Of a stretch of DNA of 11,665 nucleotides, positions 1 through 6,832 are shown piece after piece. Position numbers and translations under genes: made by a program. The notes under the pieces are model-generated. The model was given only the letters and a program-made list of their open reading frames with translations, ran no database searches and was not told the origin of the DNA. Origin of the DNA: Euryarchaeota archaeon UBA39 (GTDB lineage Archaea; Thermoplasmatota; Poseidoniia; Poseidoniales; Thalassarchaeaceae); contig DAQW01000099.1 of assembly GCA_002503045.1 (NCBI GenBank), positions 1 to 11,665 on the forward strand. Reading direction: 5' to 3'. Position 1 is the first letter of the stretch; the number at the start of each line of letters is the position of its first letter.

Positions 1-5
1 GACGA

Positions 6-464
6 ATGAACAAATTTTTCTCTTCTAAAAAATATGGTCATGAAAGAGGACTTTCGACTGCATTTAGGCAATGGCGTGCAGACAGTCATTGTAGATTCAT
101 ACATGGTTATTCTTTAGAGTTCGAATTTGTTTTTGGTACAAATGAACTAGATGAAAATAATTGGGTTGTCGATTTTGGTGGCCTTAAGGATTTAGAAGCG
201 TGGCTTAGGTTAAATTTTGACCACAAGACATTGGTCGCTTTTGATGACCCACTTTTGTCCTTCTTTGAAGAAATGCATGAAAATGAAGCAATAGACATGG
301 TATCAGTCCAAGCAACAGGGTGCGAGATGTTTGCTAAAATGGCTATGGAATATTCAAGTGATTTGATTCAGAAACTATACGGCAATAGATGCTGGGTTGA
401 AAGCGTGACAGTTCGCGAGCATGGTTCAAACAGTGCGATATGTAGTAGAACAGATATCGAATAG
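6..464 (+). CDS. QueD/PTPS-family T-fold protein (6-carboxytetrahydropterin synthase-like) with altered zinc site
   Basis: A 152-residue protein of the 6-pyruvoyl-tetrahydropterin synthase/QueD family. Canonical QueD converts 7,8-dihydroneopterin triphosphate to 6-carboxytetrahydropterin on the way to 7-deazaguanine nucleosides (queuosine, archaeosine). Family landmarks are visible: SHCRFIHGY (27-35) matching the catalytic-Cys/HGH segment, VVDFGGLK (54-61), FDHKTL (71-76), ATGCE (103-107) matching the PTSE-like substrate loop, and VREHGSNSA (136-144) with the conserved Glu at 138. The catalytic Cys (C29), Asp-His pair (D72-H73) and Glu remain. Of the three usual zinc histidines only H33 is kept: the first aligns with F20 and the third with Y35. 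H12 or H28 could substitute. From memory, proteobacteria have similar FRQW...HGY homologues, so this is probably a subfamily and not decay. Start is the ATG five bases into the window, so its upstream signals are not visible. It converges with the trmJ-like gene, with 18 bases between them. The exact product is uncertain. Confidence 0.82.
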   Translation: MNKFFSSKKYGHERGLSTAFRQWRADSHCRFIHGYSLEFEFVFGTNELDENNWVVDFGGLKDLEAWLRLNFDHKTLVAFDDPLLSFFEEMHENEAIDMVSVQATGCEMFAKMAMEYSSDLIQKLYGNRCWVESVTVREHGSNSAICSRTDIE

Positions 465-482
465 TTTCATTGTAAAATTAGA

Positions 483-1265
483 TTATTCGTTTTCTTCTAG
501 TGCATTAGCAGCATCATTTAGAATCCCAAGTAAACGATGAGCTTCAAACTCATCTGGCCCACTTCTCATCAATGTCCTAATCAATTGTTCTTCCGCTCCC
601 CGTTTTTTACTTTCGTGTATTGGAAGTGATTTAGCGATTCTCGAAGCAGTTTTTCGCATGGTTCTTCGTTGATCTGGATTCATCATGGGTTTCTCTAATT
701 GTGTTAATTCAGAGATTTTGTTATGCATTGAATATGCGACAACTGTCACTGCATGTGATAGATTGAGAATTGGATATCCCTCCCAAGATGGAATAGTCAA
801 TAGTAGATCACATTCACGTAATTCATCTTGTAGTAAACCCATTCCTTCAGGGCCAAATACGATGGCGACTCTACCAGATAACCCTTGAAAATTTTCTATC
901 AATTCATTGGGAGTAAGAAAATGTCTGAATTGAATTTTTGATCCTAGTTCTCTTTTCCCTGAAGTACCAATGACCAATGAAACGTCATCCATACATGAGG
1001 CCCATTCATCGAAAACCTGTGCATTATCTAGTACAGATTGAGCATGTTTCGCCCTCTTACGAGTTTCTTCGTCCCATTCTCCATCATGTCCAATTACTCT
1101 TAATTTATCAAAACCAAAGTTTAGCATGCCTCTACAAACAGCACCAATATTTCCAGAGAATGCCGGTTTGACCAGGACGAATACAACCTCTAGTGGATAT
1201 TCAGGCAGAGGGATGTCTAGTCTATTGCCCACAGGGTTCGCCTCAATCGCGACGCCTCTGAACAT
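483..1265 (-). CDS. trmJ: TrmJ-like SPOUT RNA 2'-O-ribose methyltransferase
   Basis: A 260-residue SpoU/TrmH-family methyltransferase, expected to use S-adenosylmethionine to methylate a ribose 2'-OH. Its closest resemblance is to archaeal TrmJ (position 32 of tRNA). All three SPOUT motifs are present, numbered from the ATG at 1265: motif 1 GNIGAVCR (38-45, with N39 and R45), motif 2 FGPEGMG (137-143) and motif 3 YPILNLSHAV (164-173, with S170). These form the trefoil knot and cofactor site. The C-terminal 80 residues are a charged helical extension, as usual for TrmJ. It is the last gene of the S19e-L39e-L31e-S17e operon and its start overlaps the end of S17e. Possible starts are TTG at 1286, ATG at 1265, and GTG at 1232, which has a GAGG eight bases upstream and lies after the S17e stop. 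The ATG is chosen but not certain. The family call is firm; the exact tRNA target is inferred. Confidence 0.86.
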   Translation of the reverse strand: MFRGVAIEANPVGNRLDIPLPEYPLEVVFVLVKPAFSGNIGAVCRGMLNFGFDKLRVIGHDGEWDEETRKRAKHAQSVLDNAQVFDEWASCMDDVSLVIGTSGKRELGSKIQFRHFLTPNELIENFQGLSGRVAIVFGPEGMGLLQDELRECDLLLTIPSWEGYPILNLSHAVTVVAYSMHNKISELTQLEKPMMNPDQRRTMRKTASRIAKSLPIHESKKRGAEEQLIRTLMRSGPDEFEAHRLLGILNDAANALEENE

Positions 1266-1434
1266 AACGAGTGATGTATCCTGCAATCCAATTTCTCATA
1301 CGCTTATTGGAAACATCTGAATATTGGGCCACTAGGACCTTATTGTTATCAAAATCAGCATTAAACTGGTCAGGATACATTTCTACTAGACGTAGAGCTC
1401 TACTCTTGATGAATGAAGGTCTAATATTGCCCAT
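1243..1434 (-). CDS. rps17e: 30S ribosomal protein S17e
   Basis: A 63-residue small ribosomal subunit protein of the archaeal/eukaryotic S17e family, the usual archaeal length. It begins MGNIRPSFIK, followed by the family's DFDNNKVLV (28-36) and the hallmark SNKRMRNWIAGYITRYV (42-58), then a basic tail. The ATG at 1434 is chosen because it gives the conserved MGxIR N-terminus; the longer frame upstream would run inside L31e. It starts one base after the L31e stop, with a GAGGAG site about ten bases upstream inside the L31e coding end. It ends with TGA at 1245-1243, inside the start region of the trmJ-like gene, which suggests translational coupling. Family assignment is by recognisable motifs. 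Confidence 0.93.
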   Translation of the reverse strand: MGNIRPSFIKSRALRLVEMYPDQFNADFDNNKVLVAQYSDVSNKRMRNWIAGYITRYVQRRRD

Positions 1435-1435
1435 T

Positions 1436-1717
1436 TTATGCACTCTCCTCATCAGTTTCATCATCTATTTTTACTTCGATTGGAAATCCTTCTTCTCTAG
1501 TAACGACGACATTGATTCTTCGAGGTGGCTTTTGCATACCTCTCTCCCAAATTTTATGATTAACAGTTTCATCAATCCAAATTGTCTCTTCGTTGGTCAC
1601 TTTCATGTGACGAACTACATGGCGCTTGACCTCTTCAATCGCTCTATTAGCACGATTTGTACGAGGGACCTTCCATGCTCCACGTAGAGGGATAGTCATT
1701 CTCCTTACATCTGCCAT
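1436..1717 (-). CDS. rpl31e: 50S ribosomal protein L31e
   Basis: A 93-residue large-subunit protein of the archaeal/eukaryotic L31e family, located near the peptide exit tunnel. Family features seen: MTIPLRGAWKVPRTNRANRA (7-26), in which archaeal and eukaryotic L31e share the R-x-P-R-x-x-R-A pattern; the EETIWIDETVNHKIWERG stretch (42-59), typical of the NxxIWxxG region; PPRRINVVV (63-71); and a short acidic tail. The ATG at 1717 is selected because a strong GAGGTGA lies five bases upstream. An apparent GTG start nine bases earlier falls inside that site. The stop codon of L39e (TGA) is the last three bases of the same ribosome-binding site, so the two genes are tightly coupled. Confidence 0.95.
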   Translation of the reverse strand: MADVRRMTIPLRGAWKVPRTNRANRAIEEVKRHVVRHMKVTNEETIWIDETVNHKIWERGMQKPPRRINVVVTREEGFPIEVKIDDETDEESA

Positions 1718-1722
1718 GATAA

Positions 1723-1729
1723 TCACCTC
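1723..1729 (-). promoter_or_regulatory. Ribosome-binding site of L31e overlapping the L39e stop
   Basis: On the minus strand GAGGTGA ends five bases before the L31e ATG at 1717. Its last three bases are the L39e TGA stop, so a ribosome ending L39e stands on the L31e initiation site. Confidence 0.85.
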
Positions 1730-1878
1730 TGTAGTTTAGATCTACGCCAATTATGACGCTTAGGATGAGATTGTACCTTTCTATTGGTGCGAAGAATGAC
1801 CCAAACAGGAACACGTCGATTTGTCTTAGCGACCTTGTTTAATCGCTGTTTTTTCCCGAATGTTTTCCTTGACGACAT
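1723..1878 (-). CDS. rpl39e: 50S ribosomal protein L39e
   Basis: A 51-residue very basic protein, exactly the usual archaeal L39e length. It lies within the large-subunit exit tunnel and has almost no hydrophobic core. Recognisable segments are MSSRKTFGKKQRLNKVAKTN (1-20), NRRVPVWVILRTNRK (20-34) and the RHNWRRSKL C-terminus (42-50), which is nearly invariant in archaea and eukaryotes. The ATG at 1878 has an exact GAGGTGA four bases upstream, so the longer open frame is not used. It starts 13 bases after S19e, and its TGA stop is embedded in the L31e ribosome-binding site. The S19e-L39e-L31e order is a familiar archaeal cluster. The PDCD5-type DNA-binding protein often found between S19e and L39e is absent here. 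Confidence 0.96.
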   Translation of the reverse strand: MSSRKTFGKKQRLNKVAKTNRRVPVWVILRTNRKVQSHPKRHNWRRSKLQR

Positions 1879-1882
1879 ATTT

Positions 1883-1889
1883 TCACCTC
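1883..1889 (-). promoter_or_regulatory. Ribosome-binding site of L39e
   Basis: On the minus strand GAGGTGA ends four bases before the ATG at 1878. It fixes the L39e start and excludes the 16-codon-longer frame. Confidence 0.85.
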
Positions 1890-1891
1890 GA

Positions 1892-2335
1892 TTACATTTC
1901 AGGGGTAGCAATTTTACCTGCAACACGGTCTAATAGAGAGTGTGCAGCAGGTGTGATTACTCTACCTAGAGTCTTATTTCCTGCAGGATTCTTCTTAATT
2001 GTAGTAAGTCCTGATTCGTCAAGTTGTTGCAGAATTTTTCTCGTAATATTACGAGAACCTGTAACTGCCTTGTTCGGCCTTACTCCACGATTCTTTACTC
2101 CGCCATACATTTGTGCAAGGTGATTGGTACCTATGGGGCCATGAATAGCTACCTTTCGGAGCATTGATGCTGCTCGAGTTTCCCACCAATCATCCTGAAC
2201 TGGTGGCATTTCACGATGAGTACCAGTCTTCACATCTACAGCCCATTCTGGTGCTGAAACATGCTCAAATTGATCCATTTCTACTCTTAGTGCAGCAACC
2301 AAATCGGTTGGAGGAACATCACGGTATGACGTCAT
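1892..2335 (-). CDS. rps19e: 30S ribosomal protein S19e
   Basis: A 147-residue winged-helix ribosomal protein of the archaeal/eukaryotic S19e family, normal length. In eukaryotes S19e is needed for small-subunit maturation. The sequence shows the DVPPTDLVAAL start (6-16), DDWWETRAASMLRKVA (48-63), which matches the family's W(Y/F)xxRxAS(I/L)xRKvy motif, YGGVKNRGVRPNK (77-89), matching the YGgxknrGxxP signature, and an ILQQLDESGL recognition-helix region (101-110). The ATG at 2335 has GGTGA four bases upstream. It is the first gene of the minus-strand ribosomal operon, and its promoter must lie in the divergent space up to about 2500. Confidence 0.95.
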   Translation of the reverse strand: MTSYRDVPPTDLVAALRVEMDQFEHVSAPEWAVDVKTGTHREMPPVQDDWWETRAASMLRKVAIHGPIGTNHLAQMYGGVKNRGVRPNKAVTGSRNITRKILQQLDESGLTTIKKNPAGNKTLGRVITPAAHSLLDRVAGKIATPEM

Positions 2336-2504
2336 ATAATCACCAAAAGCAACCCGGCGACTTTCCCCGTGTATATGAACCCTGTGAGGTAACCGCTGTC
2401 GATGCCTTACACAAACATTCGATTTTAACAGGTGGTAAGCGCGGATTTGAAAGGGTATTGGTCATGGGTCGAATGTGCGCAGAGCCCTTAGTCAGAATCC
2501 GAAC
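2336..2504. promoter_or_regulatory. Divergent intergenic region between the ribosomal operon and an envelope gene
   Basis: About 170 bases separate the S19e start (minus) from the chosen start of the membrane protein (plus). The GGTGA at 2344-2340 is the S19e ribosome-binding site. Candidate archaeal TATA-like elements are weak. On the minus strand CATATACA (about 2378-2371) would be placed about 35-40 bases before the S19e start, and an A+T patch at 2423-2430 (ttttaaca) could serve either strand. No tRNA, hairpin or riboswitch fold was recognised. The patch 2350-2400 is less A+T-rich than nearby spacers. Promoter assignment is tentative. Confidence 0.35.
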
Positions 2505-3284
2505 ATGCTTCGAACCATCATTGGTCTCGGACTTACTCTTGTCTTGATTCTTAGTTATGCTGTATATTCTGCTACTCTCGATTCCGCATTTTATTTGGCC
2601 GAGACTTCGAATGTTGAATCATCATTGGACATTATCGAAGATTCATCAAATGGAACATATTCATTTGAAACAGATAGTTCGATATCTTGGCTAAATATTT
2701 CTATTGACAATTCGCCAGTTGGTACAACACTACAAGTTTCCTCTTTGGGTGGAGTTTGGTGGCATCATCCGGAATTGGGTAGTAATGTTGGAGATACTCC
2801 ATTCCAATGTTTTGCCCCAGATACTTCAGATTATGAAGGATTAGTAGAAAATTGTGATGAATCATCAACTCATTCAATAGATGTAGACAATCAGACCGAA
2901 GAATTTAGAGGAATTTTATCTAAGGATTTACCGCTTTCAGGTTCATGGGCATTTGTTGCAAACAATGATAGTGAAGCTAACCAAATAGCCAACGATACTA
3001 TTGCTGATTCGATATTACCTAGAACATGGACAATTCAAATGTTTGATGAAGATGGATTGTTAGTAAATACTAGTGGAATGGGGATTACTGTTTCAATCGT
3101 AGAACATGATATTTTGGATGTATCTCCATACAGAATTGATCCTGTTACAGAAATGATTTGGGGTATGACAGCACTAATTGGGTGTTTTGGTATAGTACTA
3201 ATTCTTCCTACTTCTCTATATTTAGCGGCCTCTGCTAAATCTAAGAAGGCTGCTGCAATAAATTCGATTAATGAATCAGATTAA
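2505..3284 (+). CDS. Hypothetical membrane protein with N- and C-terminal transmembrane helices and an extracytoplasmic domain
   Basis: I do not recognise this family. From the ATG at 2505 it has 259 residues. A hydrophobic helix at about 3-22 (rich in Leu, Ile and Val) acts as uncleaved signal anchor or signal peptide. A polar, acidic segment of roughly 190 residues follows, rich in Ser, Thr and Asp, with many potential N-glycosylation sequons (for example N-x-S/T in the first 80 residues). Two cysteines only 15 residues apart, C102 and C117, may form a disulfide. A second hydrophobic helix lies at about 218-240, followed by a short Lys/Ala-rich tail that is probably cytoplasmic. A GTG at 2475 would add ten residues (RRALSQNPN) and cannot be excluded; neither start has a clear ribosome-binding site. 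It sits 41 bases upstream of the giant surface protein on the same strand, so an envelope role is likely and co-expression is possible. Confidence 0.68.
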   Translation: MLRTIIGLGLTLVLILSYAVYSATLDSAFYLAETSNVESSLDIIEDSSNGTYSFETDSSISWLNISIDNSPVGTTLQVSSLGGVWWHHPELGSNVGDTPFQCFAPDTSDYEGLVENCDESSTHSIDVDNQTEEFRGILSKDLPLSGSWAFVANNDSEANQIANDTIADSILPRTWTIQMFDEDGLLVNTSGMGITVSIVEHDILDVSPYRIDPVTEMIWGMTALIGCFGIVLILPTSLYLAASAKSKKAAAINSINESD

Positions 3285-3325
3285 TCATCCGTGTCGTTCA
3301 TTAAGTCGTCAATAGATGAGTATGT

Positions 3326-6300
3326 ATGAAGGGTAGGCGGGCGCGACCAGCACTCGGTCTCGTTTTATTGCTTATTTTTGTTTCAATGCAGCCAATAGTA
3401 GCATCTACTACGCCTAGGGCTGCAGTTGATCTCACGCCTTCTACATTCACTACGTCATATACTTCTAGTGCTGATGCTTCATTGTACGATACGTTATCAC
3501 GAAGCACATCATTGACGGGGCGCCCAACTAATCTATGGGTAATCGATGGAATGTTAGGTGTGCAACATACTTTATCCGTAGGTGTTGAAAATCTTGGAAC
3601 TTCTTCAGCTTCAAATGTAGCAGTTGAGATTGTTGTATTGCACAATGAATATGAAGGATTTGAGTTGTTTAATACTACAGTGTACAGTAGTACAATCAAC
3701 TCTCAGAGTACACAAACAGTCTCTACTACATGGGTTCCAACATATAGTGGAAATCATACTGTAAGAGTTACTACCTCTCATGCATCTGACACTAATCCAA
3801 CTAACGATGTAGGTTATTCAACAATAACAATTGGATTTCTTTATGAGAGGTGTGAATCTAATTCTGCATGGTCCAGAACATCAAATTGGCGAATTGATGC
3901 AGATAACTTACTCAATGGAGCATCATCATGCAGAATCGGTGGTCCTACAAGCACAACAAATTATGGAAATATGTGGACTGAGACATTACGAAGCCCAACA
4001 TTGGATCTTTCAGATGCGCATCCTAATCCAATTAATGGATATGGAATAGGATTCTTTTACACGGGTAATGTTGTGCAAGGAGATACACTACAGGTTAAGG
4101 TTTCATCCGGTTCAAATGTTGCTAATTTAATCCCTAATGGTGGATTATCAGGCGAAGTTAGTGGACAACCATCTAGTTGGTTGATCCAACTTAGCACTGT
4201 AGATGGTCGTGGAGTTCCATGGTTAGAAATCCCTCCTTCTGTAATGGGGCCCTCCTCAAACATTGAATTCGTATTCACATCTGATAGTACTGGTAACGAT
4301 ATTGGTTATTGGATTGAAGACATAGTCATGTTTTATGATCAGAAGGCAGCGTCTACTGAATTTGGACTTGATTTACAGGGAACACCTTCAGGCACATCTG
4401 CAAGAGGCGAATGGTCAGATATGGGCTTCACTGTAAGAAATACAGGTAATATTACTGACAAATTTACTTTGGAATCTACAGGCCTACCTAATGAATGGGA
4501 ATCTCGCTTTACACATCCTAGTGGTAGTGGATTATTAGCAGGTACTGAAATCACAATTTCACCTGGCGAATCAAGGAATTTTCGTTTACAGACAAAACCC
4601 CCTGAAAGTGCTTCTACTGGTTCAATTACTGGTACCATAAATGTTCAAAGTGTACAAGAAAGTTCAGCCACAGATTCTCTAACATTCTCTGCAGGTGTGG
4701 CACCAAGATATGAATCACAATGGTCCTCAATTTCACCTTCTCCAAAATGTTCTCCTGGAAATGTGTGTAGTCATTCTGTTCTACTAGAAAATGTAGGGGA
4801 TGGAAGCGATACATTTGTTATTTCTGTTCAAGAAATTTCCGTACCTACAGGTTGGGCATTTGGAGTATCATCAACTCAAGAATCTTCAATCACACTAGAA
4901 CCAAGTCAAACTCAAGTTATTGATTTTACAATGGCTGTTCCATCGGATGCATTACCTGGTGAAACTGCTGTAGTAAACATAGTTTCGACAAGTCAGGCGG
5001 ACTCTAATTCTGAAGTAATACAGCAATTATCTATCGAAGCAAGTATGATTTCAGATCTCAGAATTGTTGAGACATGGGATTCATTAGAAACAGATATTTT
5101 ACCTGGTGAATCAATAGATCTTGAATGGGAAATTCACAACGATGCAAGTCGTTTAGATCAGATTCAATTTAATTGGTCATTGGAAGGAGCTCAAACTTGG
5201 ACTGTATCTCTATCTGGTCCTTCTACTGCCTCTATAGGTAGTGGTGAATACACTACCATGAGGGTTACATTACATGCTCCTGATGATGGACATGCAGGTG
5301 ATCCAGCACCTGTGATTACACCTACAGTCACCTCTACAAAATCTCTTATCACGATTAGTGGAGATTCTGTTAGTGGACCTAGGATTGCCCAAGTCCATTC
5401 ATTAACAATGGACATAGTTTCTGATGGTTTTATAGCATTCCTTCCTGAACAACCTTCGCCTATACATTTCACTGTTAAAAATCATGGAAATGGAGTTGAC
5501 AGAGTAACGATTTCTGTTGAAGGATTGCCCAATGGGTGGTCAACAAATATGTTAGTTGATGGAGATGCGAGTGATTCAACATTTGAAATTGACTTAGCAG
5601 GATATTCTGGTGATGAAGTAAATATTACAATAATTGTAATTGCAGATGCTTCTATGAGTCCCGGTTCAGAATTATGGCTTACATTTTCTGCTGATTCAGA
5701 AATAAAGCCACTTACTTCTCCGCCATCAGTAACACAAGTTGGATATGTTGATGTTATCAAATCTCATTCTGTAGATGACTGGCATAATCATCCAGATAAT
5801 GTTAGAATTGGAGGGATGGTTAATTCTAGTTATACCATCACAAATACAGGTAACGTAGTAGATAATGAGTTACGTACTAAAGTATCAATTTCTCCTGTCG
5901 TACCAGGATTACAATTGACGATATTTATTGATGGAACTGAGTATCCTCCGAATCAATTTATTCCGTTGGATATTTCCCCAGGATCAAGTAGTATGGTTGA
6001 TGTATTAGTAACAATAGATGAATCAGTGACGTTAGGAACTCAAGTATCAATATCAAAATATGTAATTGGCGGAACAACTGAATCTCCAATACAATCTCAG
6101 GAAACATTGATTTTTACCATTTCAGAAATGAGGTCATTATCCCTAGGAAATCCACCATTAAATTTGATTGAAATGGGTCCAAGTAGTCGTTCAGATTTGA
6201 CATTAGAAGTACAAGGTAAATCGACACAACCAGAACAAGTATCAGTTATTATTTCTGCACCTGCAGGAATAGAAATCAAGTGCACTCCACAGAATGGAGC

Positions 6301-6817
6301 AGGAATTCCCACCGTAACTATTCAACAATCACCAGATGTAAATGATGTGCAACAAATTCAATGTGAAGTAATTACTGATATAGATTATACAGATGGTGAA
6401 ATTCAGTTTCTTCTTATGGCATCAGATGAAGAAGTAATTGGTACATTTTACACACAAGTTAGTCGTCCACAAGTTGAATCAGATGGATTCGAAATAGCGG
6501 GTGCTGATCCAATAGTAATTGGAGGATCTATGCTAATTATTGTTTTAGCCGTAGTTTCATTGATATTCGCTCTTCGTTTAAGAAATAGAATTTCAGATGA
6601 TGATGAAATTGATTATCTTGAAGAAGATGATAATGGGGATTTACAACAGATACCAGATCAAGTTTTGGCATTTTCTTCTACACCAATATCAAATGATATA
6701 GTTGATGAAGCTACACCATTACAACAATGGACTGATGAAAATGGATACTCTTGGAGAACTATGAGTGATGGTAGGACCCAATGGTGGAACGGCGCAGATT
6801 GGGATGATTATGCTTGA
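3326..6817 (+). CDS. Giant cell-surface protein with CARDB/NEW3-type Ig-like domains, one transmembrane helix and a Trp-rich cytoplasmic tail
   Basis: A 1163-residue type I membrane protein. Signal peptide at 1-27: basic MKGRRAR, then a Leu/Ile/Val core, probably cut after VAS. Domains, approximate and judged by eye: CARDB-like beta-sandwich 64-170; jelly-roll/MAM-like module 175-340, ending in GYWIEDIVMF; a clear NEW3 domain 344-455 (VRNTGNITDKF, LPNEWE, ISPGES); related sandwich domains at 462-572, 575-688, 690-800, 802-930 and 932-1050, several repeating the N-x-G-x-x-x-D, GLPNGW and PG(E/S)S signatures. The transmembrane helix is at 1062-1083, then an acidic linker (SDDDEIDYLEEDD) and the C-terminal motif 1133-1163 with Trp at 1135, 1143, 1153, 1154 and 1159. 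The only six cysteines seen pair locally (176/202, 475/481, 986/1013), which fits disulfides outside the cell. Adhesion, S-layer-like or substrate-binding roles are possible; none is shown. The TGA stop is one base from the stop of the convergent TSUP gene. Confidence 0.85.
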   Translation: MKGRRARPALGLVLLLIFVSMQPIVASTTPRAAVDLTPSTFTTSYTSSADASLYDTLSRSTSLTGRPTNLWVIDGMLGVQHTLSVGVENLGTSSASNVAVEIVVLHNEYEGFELFNTTVYSSTINSQSTQTVSTTWVPTYSGNHTVRVTTSHASDTNPTNDVGYSTITIGFLYERCESNSAWSRTSNWRIDADNLLNGASSCRIGGPTSTTNYGNMWTETLRSPTLDLSDAHPNPINGYGIGFFYTGNVVQGDTLQVKVSSGSNVANLIPNGGLSGEVSGQPSSWLIQLSTVDGRGVPWLEIPPSVMGPSSNIEFVFTSDSTGNDIGYWIEDIVMFYDQKAASTEFGLDLQGTPSGTSARGEWSDMGFTVRNTGNITDKFTLESTGLPNEWESRFTHPSGSGLLAGTEITISPGESRNFRLQTKPPESASTGSITGTINVQSVQESSATDSLTFSAGVAPRYESQWSSISPSPKCSPGNVCSHSVLLENVGDGSDTFVISVQEISVPTGWAFGVSSTQESSITLEPSQTQVIDFTMAVPSDALPGETAVVNIVSTSQADSNSEVIQQLSIEASMISDLRIVETWDSLETDILPGESIDLEWEIHNDASRLDQIQFNWSLEGAQTWTVSLSGPSTASIGSGEYTTMRVTLHAPDDGHAGDPAPVITPTVTSTKSLITISGDSVSGPRIAQVHSLTMDIVSDGFIAFLPEQPSPIHFTVKNHGNGVDRVTISVEGLPNGWSTNMLVDGDASDSTFEIDLAGYSGDEVNITIIVIADASMSPGSELWLTFSADSEIKPLTSPPSVTQVGYVDVIKSHSVDDWHNHPDNVRIGGMVNSSYTITNTGNVVDNELRTKVSISPVVPGLQLTIFIDGTEYPPNQFIPLDISPGSSSMVDVLVTIDESVTLGTQVSISKYVIGGTTESPIQSQETLIFTISEMRSLSLGNPPLNLIEMGPSSRSDLTLEVQGKSTQPEQVSVIISAPAGIEIKCTPQNGAGIPTVTIQQSPDVNDVQQIQCEVITDIDYTDGEIQFLLMASDEEVIGTFYTQVSRPQVESDGFEIAGADPIVIGGSMLIIVLAVVSLIFALRLRNRISDDDEIDYLEEDDNGDLQQIPDQVLAFSSTPISNDIVDEATPLQQWTDENGYSWRTMSDGRTQWWNGADWDDYA
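6722..6817 (+). other. Trp-rich WW/DUF2510-like C-terminal motif of the surface protein
   Basis: The last 31 residues follow the pattern W-x-D-x-x-G-Y-x-W-R-x-x-x-D-G-x-x-x-W-W-x-G-x-x-W-x-x-Y. The spacing of aromatic residues around a D-G turn recalls small three-stranded sheets such as WW domains, or the actinobacterial DUF2510 segment (WYxDPxGxxxxRWWDGxxW). It lies after the membrane helix and an acidic linker, so topology predicts a cytoplasmic location. It may dock a cytoplasmic partner or mark a protein class. The domain assignment is an analogy by eye and was not tested with a profile. Confidence 0.45.
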
Positions 6818-6832
6818 ATCATATTGATTCAA
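6814..6832. terminator. Perfect inverted repeat spanning two convergent stop codons (possible bidirectional terminator)
   Basis: The 19 bases read TTGAATCA-TAT-TGATTCAA, a perfect 8-base inverted repeat with a 3-base loop. The plus-strand stop TGA (6815-6817) and the minus-strand stop TGA (6821-6819) both lie in the left arm. The two genes end one base apart. There is no long T-run on either side as would be expected for canonical archaeal oligo(U) termination, so the terminator role is a guess; the palindrome itself is directly visible. Confidence 0.4.

Noticed and set aside
1271..1687. Plus-strand open frame of 138 codons
   Set aside because: It lies antisense to L31e and S17e, whose identities are clear from family motifs and ribosome-binding sites. 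Its translation resembles nothing known.
1860..2123. Plus-strand open frame of 87 codons antisense to S19e
   Set aside because: S19e on the other strand is certain; this is a shadow frame.
2164..2547. Plus-strand frame of 127 codons running from S19e antisense across the divergent spacer
   Set aside because: It overlaps S19e and the start of the membrane protein and shows no family motif.
4057..5760. Several minus-strand frames of 60-99 codons inside the surface protein gene
   Set aside because: They are shadows of the long plus-strand frame, which has a signal peptide, NEW3 signatures and a membrane helix.
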